Below, piece after piece: positions 17,786 to 27,265 of a DNA stretch of 64,000 bases (position 1 is the first letter of the stretch; each line of letters starts with the position of its first letter). The notes beneath the pieces are model-generated. The model made no database searches and was not told the DNA's origin. It worked only from the letters and a program-made list of their open reading frames with translations. The DNA comes from Desulfamplus sp. (lineage in GTDB: Bacteria; Desulfobacterota; Desulfobacteria; Desulfobacterales; Desulfobacteraceae): NCBI GenBank assembly GCA_015231615.1, contig JADGBE010000010.1, positions 1-64,000 on the forward strand. The letters are read 5' to 3'. The translations under genes were made by a program, and so were the position numbers.

Positions 17786-20629
17786 CTAAAATTTTTCCTC
17801 CTTAAGAGGAAGGGCAACTTCAAATGTATAGTAGTGAAATTCATATTCACCTTTTTTAACTATATCATTAATATCATTGCTTCCAGCAAGAGCGGTTAGC
17901 CAATAGACTGACCATCTTCCTTGCATTGCATTATATGCAAATTTGTCTCCAATACTAATATCAATTTTGGGAATAAGCTTATCAATATTTATTGAATCAG
18001 TAACTCCTTTTTTATCAAATATAGCGAACTCTTTTGTAAATGGCTCTTCTTTATTATTTTGAACAAACATAAGCTTATTATTAGGAAATACAATAGCAAT
18101 ATAATGATCAACTGCTTGTGATTCCCCTTTGTCGTTTGAATACGCAGGAAAATTTATAGTCAATTCGCAATTATTGCCTCCTGTAACAATATCTCCAAGA
18201 TAAACTGGAACATCTTCACTGCCTTTTATATCTTCCTTTTTTATTTCTTCACCTTCTATTTTAGTTGGAGAAAATATTTTCATAATATCTATTGGTAACG
18301 CCTTTTGAGCTTTAGTAGTTGGCGTTGCCACTCCTTCTGTTGACTCTTGTAATATAACTAACAGATAATATTTCCCAGCAACTTTATCTTTTGGAATAGA
18401 AACTTCAGGTATATTTATTGGAGTTGTTGCTCCAGCTTTAATAGAAGAGAGACGTTGGATATTATCTTTTGTTATCAACTCGTTATCTGCTTCATCAAGA
18501 TTCTCATCTTTAGATAGATATATTGAGATATATGTAGCTGGAGAACCTGTAAAATCAGAACCACTATTGTTTACCTGACACTCAATAGTTAACTTCTCCT
18601 CAGGTAACCACTTTAATTTATTATCTTTAATATTAACTTTATCTTTTTCAAGTGTTAAGTTAGGATTTTCAAGCAATAGAGTTATTATATCAGAGGCTCC
18701 TGATATATCTTTCCACTCTACTGTATTAATCTCGTCAGATGTAAAACCATCTTTCTTATTAGCAAAATTATTAAATCTATTGCTTTCTGAGATAGTAACT
18801 TGATTATTTACCACAGCAAGAATGCGAAATGTCGAACTTATGTTTGCTGGTAATGTTATTGATTTATTAAAAGAATATAGAGTTGTAGAGCTATCAGGAA
18901 GAATGTCATTTGAAATAATGTGGCTGTTATCAGTTAGTATTATTATTTCCTCATCTGCCGCTGGTATTTGTGCATAAAAAGAACCGTCTTTATTAGGAAT
19001 AGATGATTTTAATAAATTTTTAATCTCATAATTTTCTCCAACGATATAGAAATCAACTTTTATATCGTTTGCTGAAGCAGTTCCACTATTCCCAATTTTT
19101 GCAGTAATCTCTATAGGTTTCCCATAAACTACAGGGTTATTAGTAACTTCTATATTTTCTATATATAGATCAGGTAACGAGAAATCTTTTTCAAATCTTG
19201 CAAAATTGGATTCCGTCAGCGTCAGTTGTTCATTGCTAAAATGGATCAATTTAACAATATAAGGTTTAAGATCATCATCAAAGAAATCACTTTTATTAAA
19301 AATTTTAGGAATGGTGATAGAATAGTCTGAAATGCTGTCCGTTTTTTGTGATTCAATATTACCTACAGTTCTTGTATGCAATTTTATTCCTAATGAGCTG
19401 AGTGCATTTATATCACTCATTGTAGTAGCTTTATCAGAGGATTTAACAAGATAATAATCTATTGTAAATGCTCCTGAATTTGTTGCACCATCGTTTTTGT
19501 TACTATCAAATATAATTATTGTCCCGCCAAGTTGTGGTGGCTCAGTAGATATGATATTAATATCTAAAGGAATAATATTAGCTGAAGTTGGATTTTTACT
19601 TGTATCTTTAATTGTAGTAGTAACCGTAGAATTTTGTATCGTATAGTCGCCAATTACGCTTCCCAAAGAAATTATAAGATTATTATCACCGTCAGTAGAG
19701 TTATCTTCTTTTGATTTTAATTTCAAAGTTCCTTCAAGTGCTTTTGCTGGAACAACAATTGTGCCACTAATTTTACTATTTATATCTTGACTTGGACATT
19801 TAGTTTCTAAATTGTCTTGATCCGTTTGAATACACTCATAATCTTGGTTTATATTAGCACTCCCAGATATAGTATAAGGAATAGTAAGATTGGTAGAGGT
19901 TGCTTCCGATAGCGTTACCTTATAAGTAATTGCATCTCCTTCGTTCACAGATGATGGAGATGAAGAAGATAAACTTATAGTTTTAGTAGTTGGAGTGGTT
20001 GTGTCGCCATCATAAGGAGGATCACCGTTTGCCTCCCAACGATTATTAGCTGTAACATAATTATACCATTCAGAATATTTATCAAGATCAAGCTCATAAG
20101 CAGGTTGTACAACAGAATAAGATGGACACTCTTTGGGATTATTCACCTCAAAATAAATCCATACAGCTTTATCTGAAGGTAATGAATTTTTCGCATAGAT
20201 AGAAAATGCGTTATCCTCAACAGCAAAAATTCTCTGTAAATATTTACCATTCCAAAGATCATCGCTTCCCATTCCTTGCTCTGAAGGTATAGTTGAACTC
20301 GGACCCATCCAATATTTAATTGTTGCCCCTTGCTCGCATCTTTTTGCTATCCAACCAAAAAAGTAAATAATAATCTTAAGCTGTCTCGCCCCTTTTGGGA
20401 AAAAAGCCTTAAATAACCTTACTTCAGAATAATCAGTTACATATAGTTGTCCAGATCCATTTATTGTTGGATAAACATTGTTACCCTCTTTCAATGAATC
20501 AGCATTAAAATGCTCTTTATAATTAATATTTTGATAAATTGACGAATAATTTAACTCAGCAAAACATCTTTGAGACATTCCAACATCAATCAATGATATT
20601 AATAAATATATTAAAATTAATTTTTTCAA
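17786..20629 (-). CDS. large secreted Calx-beta/CARDB protein
   Basis: 947 aa from the chosen TTG start, preceded by GAGGGAG; an in-frame TTG 7 codons upstream has no good ribosome site. Signal peptide (LILIYLLISLIDVGMSQRCFA), an N-terminal domain of about 180 residues with Cys and Trp, a Calx-beta domain (about 215-340: SVNEGDAITYKVTLSEAT, IPYTISGSANINQDYE), two or three CARDB-like beta domains (DLYIENIEVTNNPVVYGKPI; NLTLEKDKVNIKDNKLKW) and a C-terminal module (VYLGDIVTGGNNCELTINFP ... VDHYIAIVFPNN ... WSVYWLTAL ... EFHYYTFEV) shared with the 405-aa neighbour. Likely surface-exposed or extracellular. Confidence 0.8.
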   Translation of the reverse strand: MKKLILIYLLISLIDVGMSQRCFAELNYSSIYQNINYKEHFNADSLKEGNNVYPTINGSGQLYVTDYSEVRLFKAFFPKGARQLKIIIYFFGWIAKRCEQGATIKYWMGPSSTIPSEQGMGSDDLWNGKYLQRIFAVEDNAFSIYAKNSLPSDKAVWIYFEVNNPKECPSYSVVQPAYELDLDKYSEWYNYVTANNRWEANGDPPYDGDTTTPTTKTISLSSSSPSSVNEGDAITYKVTLSEATSTNLTIPYTISGSANINQDYECIQTDQDNLETKCPSQDINSKISGTIVVPAKALEGTLKLKSKEDNSTDGDNNLIISLGSVIGDYTIQNSTVTTTIKDTSKNPTSANIIPLDINIISTEPPQLGGTIIIFDSNKNDGATNSGAFTIDYYLVKSSDKATTMSDINALSSLGIKLHTRTVGNIESQKTDSISDYSITIPKIFNKSDFFDDDLKPYIVKLIHFSNEQLTLTESNFARFEKDFSLPDLYIENIEVTNNPVVYGKPIEITAKIGNSGTASANDIKVDFYIVGENYEIKNLLKSSIPNKDGSFYAQIPAADEEIIILTDNSHIISNDILPDSSTTLYSFNKSITLPANISSTFRILAVVNNQVTISESNRFNNFANKKDGFTSDEINTVEWKDISGASDIITLLLENPNLTLEKDKVNIKDNKLKWLPEEKLTIECQVNNSGSDFTGSPATYISIYLSKDENLDEADNELITKDNIQRLSSIKAGATTPINIPEVSIPKDKVAGKYYLLVILQESTEGVATPTTKAQKALPIDIMKIFSPTKIEGEEIKKEDIKGSEDVPVYLGDIVTGGNNCELTINFPAYSNDKGESQAVDHYIAIVFPNNKLMFVQNNKEEPFTKEFAIFDKKGVTDSINIDKLIPKIDISIGDKFAYNAMQGRWSVYWLTALAGSNDINDIVKKGEYEFHYYTFEVALPLKEEKF

Positions 20630-20658
20630 TTTAACTCCCTCTTTCTCCAAAATAGAAT

Positions 20659-20697
20659 GGGGAGTACAAGTAATAGTTAAATAACTTGATACTCCCC
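20659..20697 (-). terminator. hairpin terminator candidate after the 465-aa gene
   Basis: GGGGAGTA (20659-20666) pairs with TACTCCCC (20690-20697); inside, CAAGT pairs with ACTTG after a 1-nt bulge. On the minus strand ATTCTATTTT follows, a weak T-tract. It lies 37 bp after the stop of the 465-aa gene and just before the next ribosome site, so it may reduce rather than abolish read-through. Confidence 0.55.
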
Positions 20698-20733
20698 GAA
20701 TATAAAAAGTGTAATACGAAAACTAATTAAAAA

Positions 20734-22131
20734 TTACTGACGTACAGCAGTTCCACCGTATGTTACTGTTGACTCAGGAGATGCAGCATGGTTCCAATCA
20801 AGGTCTCCATTGTCATATATATTAATATATGAATTGAGAATTGGAGCACCAGTAAAAGTAACTCTTGTTGTTCCGTCAGCAGCAAGACCAGAACCAGCAC
20901 CTGGCAACATTACTCTTACCCAACCTTTTGTATAACCAGCAAGAACAGCTCTCTGAATCATTGGAAGAAGAGGCTGCATTGAAACTTCTGGAAGAGTTGG
21001 AGGATTAGAAGCAGGACCAGAAAGATAAGATAGTAGTATAGTCTCTTTCATGTCATAAGGTCTATAACCAAGTCCAGCTAAACCACCTGTAACAGGTACT
21101 GATGTGCAACTACCTGTTAAACAGGTAGTAAATGAACAACCAGGTACGGTAAAAATACCAGACCCACCAGTTCCACCACGGTAAAGTGTTGGAAGTGTAT
21201 TAACAAGAACTATATCTGCATAACCAGTAGCATCTGAAAAATCAAAAGGAATTACATACTGAGCTTTTGCAAGAGCAGCCTCTGTCTCTACAACTGAATT
21301 ATATGTGCTGTTACCAATACTGGTTTCTGCAGCAGTTGACATGAAAAGTGGGTTGTTTTCCCAATTCTGTAAAGCTGTCATGTTTGTAGTTACTGTCTGG
21401 TCATAAACGCTATTCTCAAGACTTATAGTACCAGTAAGGACATTAGGAACATCTAAAGCATTGCCACTTAGATTGAAATCGCAAGCTATGATACTATTAA
21501 TTTCGTCAGTTGTTAAGGTTGGAAGTCCAGGAATAAGACCATATACAATTGCCAAAGAGTCTTTATCAAGAGGAGCAGTAGCAGGATAAGAAGCCATACC
21601 AAAAACTTCTATATGACCAAAAGTATTTAAGTCACCGTGCGATGCAGCAAAACTTGGTTTTGAGAAAGTAGCTCTAAAAGGAGTTGTCTCGGAAGCCCAT
21701 ACTCCAGTAAATGGATTACATGCAGCAGTTCCATCCCATCCAAATGCAGGACTTGCAAGAACACTATCATCAGTACTATAAATCTCAACAGCACCCTGAG
21801 CATTTACTCTTACTTCACCTTCCCACATATCAGTTGGAGAGAGATAAAGAAGGAAGTCAAAAATTTCGCTACTACATACTACTGTTCTAAAAACTACTTT
21901 AGCAACAACAGCTCTGGTTGAACTTGTATTTATTACTTTAATCTTTGTGCTGTAACCCCAATTAGTCTGATATATCTGACCAAGGAGTACATCACCAAAA
22001 TAGTTCTGACCAACTGTTACGCGACTACTATCGTCTCTTGCAACTGCATTGAATGCAAAAGAATTAGACACACACAATACTGACACTATAAATGCTACAA
22101 CTAAACCACTTAATGCTTTTCTGTTTTTCAT
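20734..22131 (-). CDS. secreted protein of unknown family, probably highly expressed
   Basis: 465 aa. Clear signal peptide (ALSGLVVAFIVSVLCVSNSFA). The mature part is rich in Ser, Thr, Ala and Gly and looks all-beta (YFGDVLLGQIYQTNWGYSTK ... RAVVAKVVFRTVVCSSEIFDF). It has six or more Cys, with a cluster around CSFTTCLTGSC. GGAGG lies just before ATG, and a roughly 200-bp leader carries a promoter and hairpins. I do not recognise the family. Composition and expression signals suggest an abundant cell-surface or matrix protein (inference). Confidence 0.7.
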   Translation of the reverse strand: MKNRKALSGLVVAFIVSVLCVSNSFAFNAVARDDSSRVTVGQNYFGDVLLGQIYQTNWGYSTKIKVINTSSTRAVVAKVVFRTVVCSSEIFDFLLYLSPTDMWEGEVRVNAQGAVEIYSTDDSVLASPAFGWDGTAACNPFTGVWASETTPFRATFSKPSFAASHGDLNTFGHIEVFGMASYPATAPLDKDSLAIVYGLIPGLPTLTTDEINSIIACDFNLSGNALDVPNVLTGTISLENSVYDQTVTTNMTALQNWENNPLFMSTAAETSIGNSTYNSVVETEAALAKAQYVIPFDFSDATGYADIVLVNTLPTLYRGGTGGSGIFTVPGCSFTTCLTGSCTSVPVTGGLAGLGYRPYDMKETILLSYLSGPASNPPTLPEVSMQPLLPMIQRAVLAGYTKGWVRVMLPGAGSGLAADGTTRVTFTGAPILNSYINIYDNGDLDWNHAASPESTVTYGGTAVRQ

Positions 22132-22194
22132 TTATTTTCCTCCAAAATAATTATTAAACTAAACAAACAAACCATATAAATAAACTGCTTTATT

Positions 22195-22265
22195 CTAAAA
22201 CTGATAAATTTATTCCCAACCACCTCCTTAAAATAGACTATTTTTTTCTCACATCAATGTGAAAA
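22195..22265 (-). promoter_or_regulatory. structured leader of the 465-aa gene with a perfect internal Shine-Dalgarno
   Basis: The minus strand carries a hairpin (TTTTCACA loop TGTGAGAAAA, 22265-22242), a short palindrome AAAATAG-T-CTATTTT and then AAGGAGGTG, a full match to the anti-Shine-Dalgarno. The last site is about 85 nt upstream of the 465-aa gene's own GGAGG. A GTG within it opens a 30-codon frame whose stop overlaps the ATGA start of the gene, so a leader peptide is possible. I see no known riboswitch. Confidence 0.4.
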
Positions 22266-22308
22266 GTGAATAAATAATAAACACTCAATAACAATAATTG
22301 TATTTTTC

Positions 22309-22335
22309 ATTATCAATCAAGATTAACCTTGTCAA
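22309..22335 (-). promoter_or_regulatory. possible sigma70 promoter for the 465-aa gene
   Basis: On the minus strand TTGACA (22335-22330) and GATAAT (22314-22309) are separated by 15 nt, one or two short of ideal. The start would fall near 22302, leaving a leader of about 170 nt. Confidence 0.4.
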
Positions 22336-22352
22336 CAAAATAATATTACTTC

Positions 22353-22895
22353 TTAGTGTATATTTGCAAAGGGATTAACATAAACATGATACCACTTGCC
22401 ATTAAGTTCTATCCACAACTCATTGATTACTTGTGATTCTTCAAAAGTTTTAAGAGGTTTTTCTTTATCATCAAATGAAATTTGAATTCTAACATAATAG
22501 CGTCCAAGTGAACTATTCTCAATATTTAAGATTTTACAGCCATTCAATTTTCGTGCCTTCTTATGATAATTTTCATAAACTTCAAATGGAAGCTGATATT
22601 TTATATGAGGAGATTCTATTGCATAAGCAGATTTCAGGTCTTTATTAGCTTTATGTTGCCAATAGAGTTTTATCTGTTCAATTAAGCCTTCAGGAACATC
22701 TTTAGCTATATTTTCAAAGGCGAATATTGTTGAATCTTTTGTGTTGTCCATAGCGTTAGCATAACTATTTATATTAATAAAAAGTATGATAAAACAATAT
22801 AAAAACATAAATATTATAAAGACTGGATTGTTGATAGTTTTTTTTATCATAAATATTTTTCGCATATCATAAAAGAGTAGGTTAAAAACAACCAT
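22353..22895 (-). CDS. NTF2-like exported or membrane-anchored protein
   Basis: 180 aa, or 170 from the second Met. N-terminal hydrophobic segment (FIIFMFLYCFIILFININSYA), then a roughly 110-residue domain (LIEQIKLYWQHKANKDLKSAYAI ... GRYYVRIQISF ... NELWIELNGKWYHVYVNP) with the helix plus curved-sheet pattern of NTF2-like proteins. Function unknown. Lies 11 bp after the parvulin gene and is probably translated with it. The true start among three nearby ATGs is not certain. Confidence 0.6.
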   Translation of the reverse strand: MVVFNLLFYDMRKIFMIKKTINNPVFIIFMFLYCFIILFININSYANAMDNTKDSTIFAFENIAKDVPEGLIEQIKLYWQHKANKDLKSAYAIESPHIKYQLPFEVYENYHKKARKLNGCKILNIENSSLGRYYVRIQISFDDKEKPLKTFEESQVINELWIELNGKWYHVYVNPFANIH

Positions 22896-22906
22896 TATTG
22901 TTTACA

Positions 22907-23716
22907 TCAATTAACTGAGACGTTATATTCTTTTTTAAGACGTTCAAATTCTTCATCTAACTTTTTCATGTATTCTTTTTGTATTAGCTTTTCACGGATC
23001 ATAGCTTTAGCCGCTTCAAAGTCTTTTTCCCCACCTTTTTTCTTATCTACAACTTGAACTAAAAACCAATTATCTCCATACATAAAAGGTTCTGATACTT
23101 GTCCTTTTTCAAGAGGAGCAATATAATTCCACATCTCTTTTGGTATCCTACCCTCTGTCATCCACCCCATAGAACCTTCTTTTTCTTTTGTTTCTTCATC
23201 AAGACTATCTTCTTGGACAGATTTAGCAAAATCTTTAACACCGCTATCAATATCTTTTTTTATCTTTTCACATACAACTTTATGCTTAACCATTAACAGG
23301 TTAAGATTATACTCAGCCTCTATAATAAACTCTTCAGGATTAGCAATATAATATGATTTTAATACATCATCACTAATTTGAATAGATTTCTCAATTTTAT
23401 CATTATATAGAAGTCCATAATATTTCTCTGTCATAATTTCTATCTTTTTATTTATTAATGGATCATTCCATTTCTTTTTTGCCTCTAAAGCAAACAATCT
23501 ATTCCGTAAAATAGCATTTATTATTTGATCCTCAGTTGTTTGAAATTGAGGTGAAAGCAAGGAATTTTCAGCATCAAGGTCCATTTTTGTTATTGTAAAG
23601 CCATCACCTTTTACTAATACTTTGTTAGTATCGTCTGCATATACATTTGCTATATTCATACCTAATAGTATATAAATAAAAGAACATAATATTGTATTTT
23701 TAATAATTTTATTCAA
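22907..23716 (-). CDS. parvulin-type peptidylprolyl isomerase (SurA/PrsA-like)
   Basis: 269 aa. N-terminal signal peptide, a SurA_N-like helical region (about 40-120) and a parvulin domain (about 130-230: YNLNLLMVKHKVVCEKIKKD ... FAKSVQEDSLDEETKEKEG ... GSMGWMTEGRIPKEMWN ... PFMYGDNWFLVQVVDKK), ending in helix. It catalyses prolyl cis-trans isomerisation and chaperones exported proteins in the periplasm. TTG start with GGGGG upstream. Lies upstream of the NTF2-like gene and the block of secreted beta-rich proteins, which may be its clients (inference). Confidence 0.88.
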   Translation of the reverse strand: MNKIIKNTILCSFIYILLGMNIANVYADDTNKVLVKGDGFTITKMDLDAENSLLSPQFQTTEDQIINAILRNRLFALEAKKKWNDPLINKKIEIMTEKYYGLLYNDKIEKSIQISDDVLKSYYIANPEEFIIEAEYNLNLLMVKHKVVCEKIKKDIDSGVKDFAKSVQEDSLDEETKEKEGSMGWMTEGRIPKEMWNYIAPLEKGQVSEPFMYGDNWFLVQVVDKKKGGEKDFEAAKAMIREKLIQKEYMKKLDEEFERLKKEYNVSVN

Positions 23717-23975
23717 AATTAATACCCCCGCAATCGTTTATTATTAAGAATCTATAAATAATTTGAATCTCTTTTTGATAACTCCAAAACAATTTGAGTA
23801 GCTCAAGTAAACCAAAAGAGATGTATTTGTCAAGAAGATCGACATTTTTTGAGTAAAATTTTGGATATTAGACACCAGAAGCAGCTTTAACTCTTGGCAA
23901 ATCCATTGACGAAATCTTAATCTTCTGCCATATTATTAAGCAATCAATGAATTAATTATTTAATAATAGCACATA

Positions 23976-25478
23976 ATGAAACCCAATAAAGAGATCAATA
24001 AAATGAAATATCCTAAAATCCTAATTATTATTGTAACTTGGGATAAAGAAGAGTATGTACTCAACCTTTTAAAGTCCATTGAGACCCTTATTTACGAAAA
24101 AGAAAATCTTGACATTCTTTTGATTGATAATGCAAGCACAGACAACACCGTATCAAGAGTCTCTAAAGAATATCCCAAAGTTAAATTAATATGCAATAAA
24201 GAAAATCTTGGCGGCACAGGTGGGTTTAATACAGGTTTAAAATGGGCATCTGAGCAACCTGACGGAAAATACGATTATCTATGGCTTCTTGATAACGATG
24301 TTGTTGTTAATAAACATGCTTTGATTGAACTTGTTGATTTACTTGAACAAAACAAAGATGCTGCAATATCAGGTTCATCAATGATGCAGCTTGACTACCC
24401 TTGGCGTGTAAATGAAATTGGCTCTTATTACAGCAAGGATACTGGCTCTCTTATCTTCAATTTTCATGGTATGTCTATTGAGAGGTGGAAGGGTTGTCCC
24501 ATAGAAGAGTTACTAAATACATCTAATGATCTTTCTGATTTTATTCCAGATTTTAAACCTTATATTGATGTTGATTATGTTGCCGCTGCATCTATGCTTG
24601 TTAGAGCCGATGTTGCCAAAAAAGCTGGAATCTGGAACGATTTTTTTATCCATTTTGATGATGTTGAGTGGTGTCTGCGTATCGCTAATATGGGATATAG
24701 AGTTCTTGCATCTTGTCGTTCTTTAATTTGGCATCTCTCTTCCGCAGCTAAAATACCGACATGGGTTCTCTATTATGATACTCGTAATGCTCTATCTGTT
24801 ATGAAAAAACATGGGGAACAAGTTTATTTAATTGATAAAGCGATAAATTATGAACTTAAAAAGGCATTTTATTATGCCTTAATAGGTCGTTTAGAGCTTG
24901 CAAATATCATTGTTGATGGAGTTGACGATTTTGAAAATGGAATTACTGGAAAGAGAAACATTAAGCTACCACCTATGCTTAATCACCTTAAGCAACATTA
25001 TTCAGAATCACCATTTATGGATCCGAAAATAAAAAAAGTCCTTATCCCATGGACAATTAATATGGTAGCTACTGGACTTCAAGAGATTCTTGTTAGAGTA
25101 GCAATACAAAGACCAGAGCTTGAGATTGATTTTCTCACAGCTCCTGGCGGTCTAAAGATATATCAATTTCCAAGGGCAAATTTTATTGAGATTTCACCAA
25201 GACGATTTAGTCGCTATATCAGATATTTGTTGCTCAGAAATAAATATGATATGGTTTTACAATCTGAATATCAGAGGATCATAGGTTTATCCTTACTTGG
25301 TGGAAACATTATGTTTTTGAGCAATACTGAGTATTGTATCAGACACTCTCCAACATTTTATGACCTTTGTCTGTTTTACTTAAAAGAGGTTTTAAAACGC
25401 TGGAGACTTAAAGGGATAGCAATGAAAGCTAAAGAGTTTGTTACGAACCTCATTTTAAATAGTAATAAACTAAAGTAA
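23976..25478 (+). CDS. family 2 glycosyltransferase with a C-terminal extension
   Basis: 500 aa. GT2 N-terminal domain: ILIIIVTWDKEEYVLNLL, LLIDNASTDNTVSRV, GGTGGFNTGL, LWLLDNDVV (DxD), FIHFDDVEWCLRIANMGYRV. It resembles galactofuranosyl/rhamnosyltransferases such as GlfT. The last 170 residues (about 330-500) are a separate helix-rich region (LKQHYSESPFMDPKIKKVLI...). An internal ATG 9 codons in (MKYPKIL) is an equally plausible start; neither has a strong ribosome site. First gene of the plus-strand group to 32285. Confidence 0.87.
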   Translation: MKPNKEINKMKYPKILIIIVTWDKEEYVLNLLKSIETLIYEKENLDILLIDNASTDNTVSRVSKEYPKVKLICNKENLGGTGGFNTGLKWASEQPDGKYDYLWLLDNDVVVNKHALIELVDLLEQNKDAAISGSSMMQLDYPWRVNEIGSYYSKDTGSLIFNFHGMSIERWKGCPIEELLNTSNDLSDFIPDFKPYIDVDYVAAASMLVRADVAKKAGIWNDFFIHFDDVEWCLRIANMGYRVLASCRSLIWHLSSAAKIPTWVLYYDTRNALSVMKKHGEQVYLIDKAINYELKKAFYYALIGRLELANIIVDGVDDFENGITGKRNIKLPPMLNHLKQHYSESPFMDPKIKKVLIPWTINMVATGLQEILVRVAIQRPELEIDFLTAPGGLKIYQFPRANFIEISPRRFSRYIRYLLLRNKYDMVLQSEYQRIIGLSLLGGNIMFLSNTEYCIRHSPTFYDLCLFYLKEVLKRWRLKGIAMKAKEFVTNLILNSNKLK

Positions 25479-25546
25479 ATCCACCTAAAATTTCAATCTA
25501 CAACAAACTCCAACAAATATTATGAAAAATAGGCATAATCATAATT

Positions 25547-27262
25547 ATGATTTTTAACCGCATAACAGAGCTTTATAAATATTGCAAAAACTCAAATTCA
25601 AGAGAGAAAAAAGAGGTTACTAAGTATATTCCAGATGAAACTCTTTTGAAACAATGGGCTTCAAGCGAATGGATTGAGTATCAGGCATGGATTTTTCATA
25701 AAGAGTTTATGACTTTAAATAAATGGGAATCAATGCGTAATGAATCACTGAATTTAGCAAACCCACCTTTAATCACTGTTATTACTCCCTCATATAATAC
25801 TGACCCTGAAATGTTAAAAGAGTGTATATATTCAGTTCAAATCCAATCATACCACAACTGGGAGATGTGTATTGCTGATGATGGTTCTAAAAATGAGGCT
25901 ACTCTTTCCACCTTAAGGCAATTTGCTTTGGAAGATCCAAGAATTAAAGTCTCTTTTTCAGAAGAAAATAGAGGAATCTGTAACGCAACAAATCGTGCAT
26001 TGGGTATGGCAACAGGGGAATACATAGCGTTTTTGGATCATGATGATCGTCTTGCGGTCAATGCTCTATTTTGTGTTGCAAAGGAAATTTGTTTTAACAG
26101 GGCTATAGATGTCATCTACTCAGATCGTGATATGCTCTCATTAAACGGACTTCGTTTTATGCATCTATTCAAACCTGATTGGTCTCCAGAGCTTTTATTC
26201 TCAACAAATTATATTTGCCATCTTCTTATCTATCGTCGTTCAATTATAAATGAAGTTGGCGGTATCCACAAAGAATTTGAAGGTTCACAAGATTATGATC
26301 TAATTCTTCGTGTAATGGAGTTAAATCCCGTAGTTCATCATATTTCAAAAATACTTTACCATTGGCGTCAGAATGAGCAATCTGTAGCTTTAAACCATAA
26401 TATAAAAGAATATGCTTATAAAGCTGGTGTTCTTGCCCTTAAACACGCTCTTAAGAGAAGATGTTTAGAAGGTGATGTTAGTGAGATGTTAGATTTATGG
26501 CGTGGACACTATCGAGTAAAGTTGACTCCTCCACCTGATGAAACTTTTTGCATTATTGAGTTTGATGAAAATCTGTCAAATCACGAATTTGTTAACTTTT
26601 TATCAAATAAAATAGATTCTATAAAAGATGAGAATTATTGTTATTTTGTTTTTATCTCTACGAAACTCTCGTTTGACATTTCAGCAATCAAGGAGATGGT
26701 TTCTTGGTTTCAAGTAGATGACGTAGGTTTAGTTACAGGTAAAATTATAAATAATAGATCAGAAATTATACATGCTGGAATGGTTCAGAAAAAAGATGGT
26801 TATCCCCTATTTCTATTTGAAGGAGGGGCTGAATCAATACCTGGATATATGGGTGTAACTCGTATTCTAAGAAATGTTAGTTCTCCTCATCCATACTGTT
26901 TTGCAATAAGAAAATCTCTCTGGAATGAGATGAATGGTTTTGATCAAGCATTTAAAGGTCCACATGCTATACTTGATTTAGCATTGAGAGCATCAGCATC
27001 AACCCAAAAGGCTGATGGTAATAAGAATTGTATTGGCAGAACAGTTTACACCCCTTTTGCGAAATTTACATTAAAAGCAAATGCTTTTGTAGAGAATAAA
27101 CAACTATGGTTAGAATCTGATGCTGCTTATTTTGCTAAAAAATGGCGTGATTATCTTTCAAAAGGCGATCCATATTATAATGAGCAGTTGACTCTAAAAT
27201 TGAATGATATGGGATTAAATGCGGATGTCAGTGAATTAGCTTTTGTTCGTGGAGATTTGTAG
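25547..27262 (+). CDS. family 2 glycosyltransferase
   Basis: 571 aa. The GT2 domain begins near residue 75 (LITVITPSYNTDPEMLKECI), with MCIADDGSKNEATLS, YIAFLDHDDRLAVNAL and EGSQDYDLILRVMEL, the pattern of the large O-antigen GT2 family that is usually found in tandem. A second, degenerate GT-like half follows (VGLVTGKIINNRSEIIHAG ... NEMNGFDQAFKGPHAILDLAL) without a clear DxD site. Ends 3 bp before the beta-helix gene, so coupled. Confidence 0.88.
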   Translation: MIFNRITELYKYCKNSNSREKKEVTKYIPDETLLKQWASSEWIEYQAWIFHKEFMTLNKWESMRNESLNLANPPLITVITPSYNTDPEMLKECIYSVQIQSYHNWEMCIADDGSKNEATLSTLRQFALEDPRIKVSFSEENRGICNATNRALGMATGEYIAFLDHDDRLAVNALFCVAKEICFNRAIDVIYSDRDMLSLNGLRFMHLFKPDWSPELLFSTNYICHLLIYRRSIINEVGGIHKEFEGSQDYDLILRVMELNPVVHHISKILYHWRQNEQSVALNHNIKEYAYKAGVLALKHALKRRCLEGDVSEMLDLWRGHYRVKLTPPPDETFCIIEFDENLSNHEFVNFLSNKIDSIKDENYCYFVFISTKLSFDISAIKEMVSWFQVDDVGLVTGKIINNRSEIIHAGMVQKKDGYPLFLFEGGAESIPGYMGVTRILRNVSSPHPYCFAIRKSLWNEMNGFDQAFKGPHAILDLALRASASTQKADGNKNCIGRTVYTPFAKFTLKANAFVENKQLWLESDAAYFAKKWRDYLSKGDPYYNEQLTLKLNDMGLNADVSELAFVRGDL

Positions 27263-27265
27263 TAT

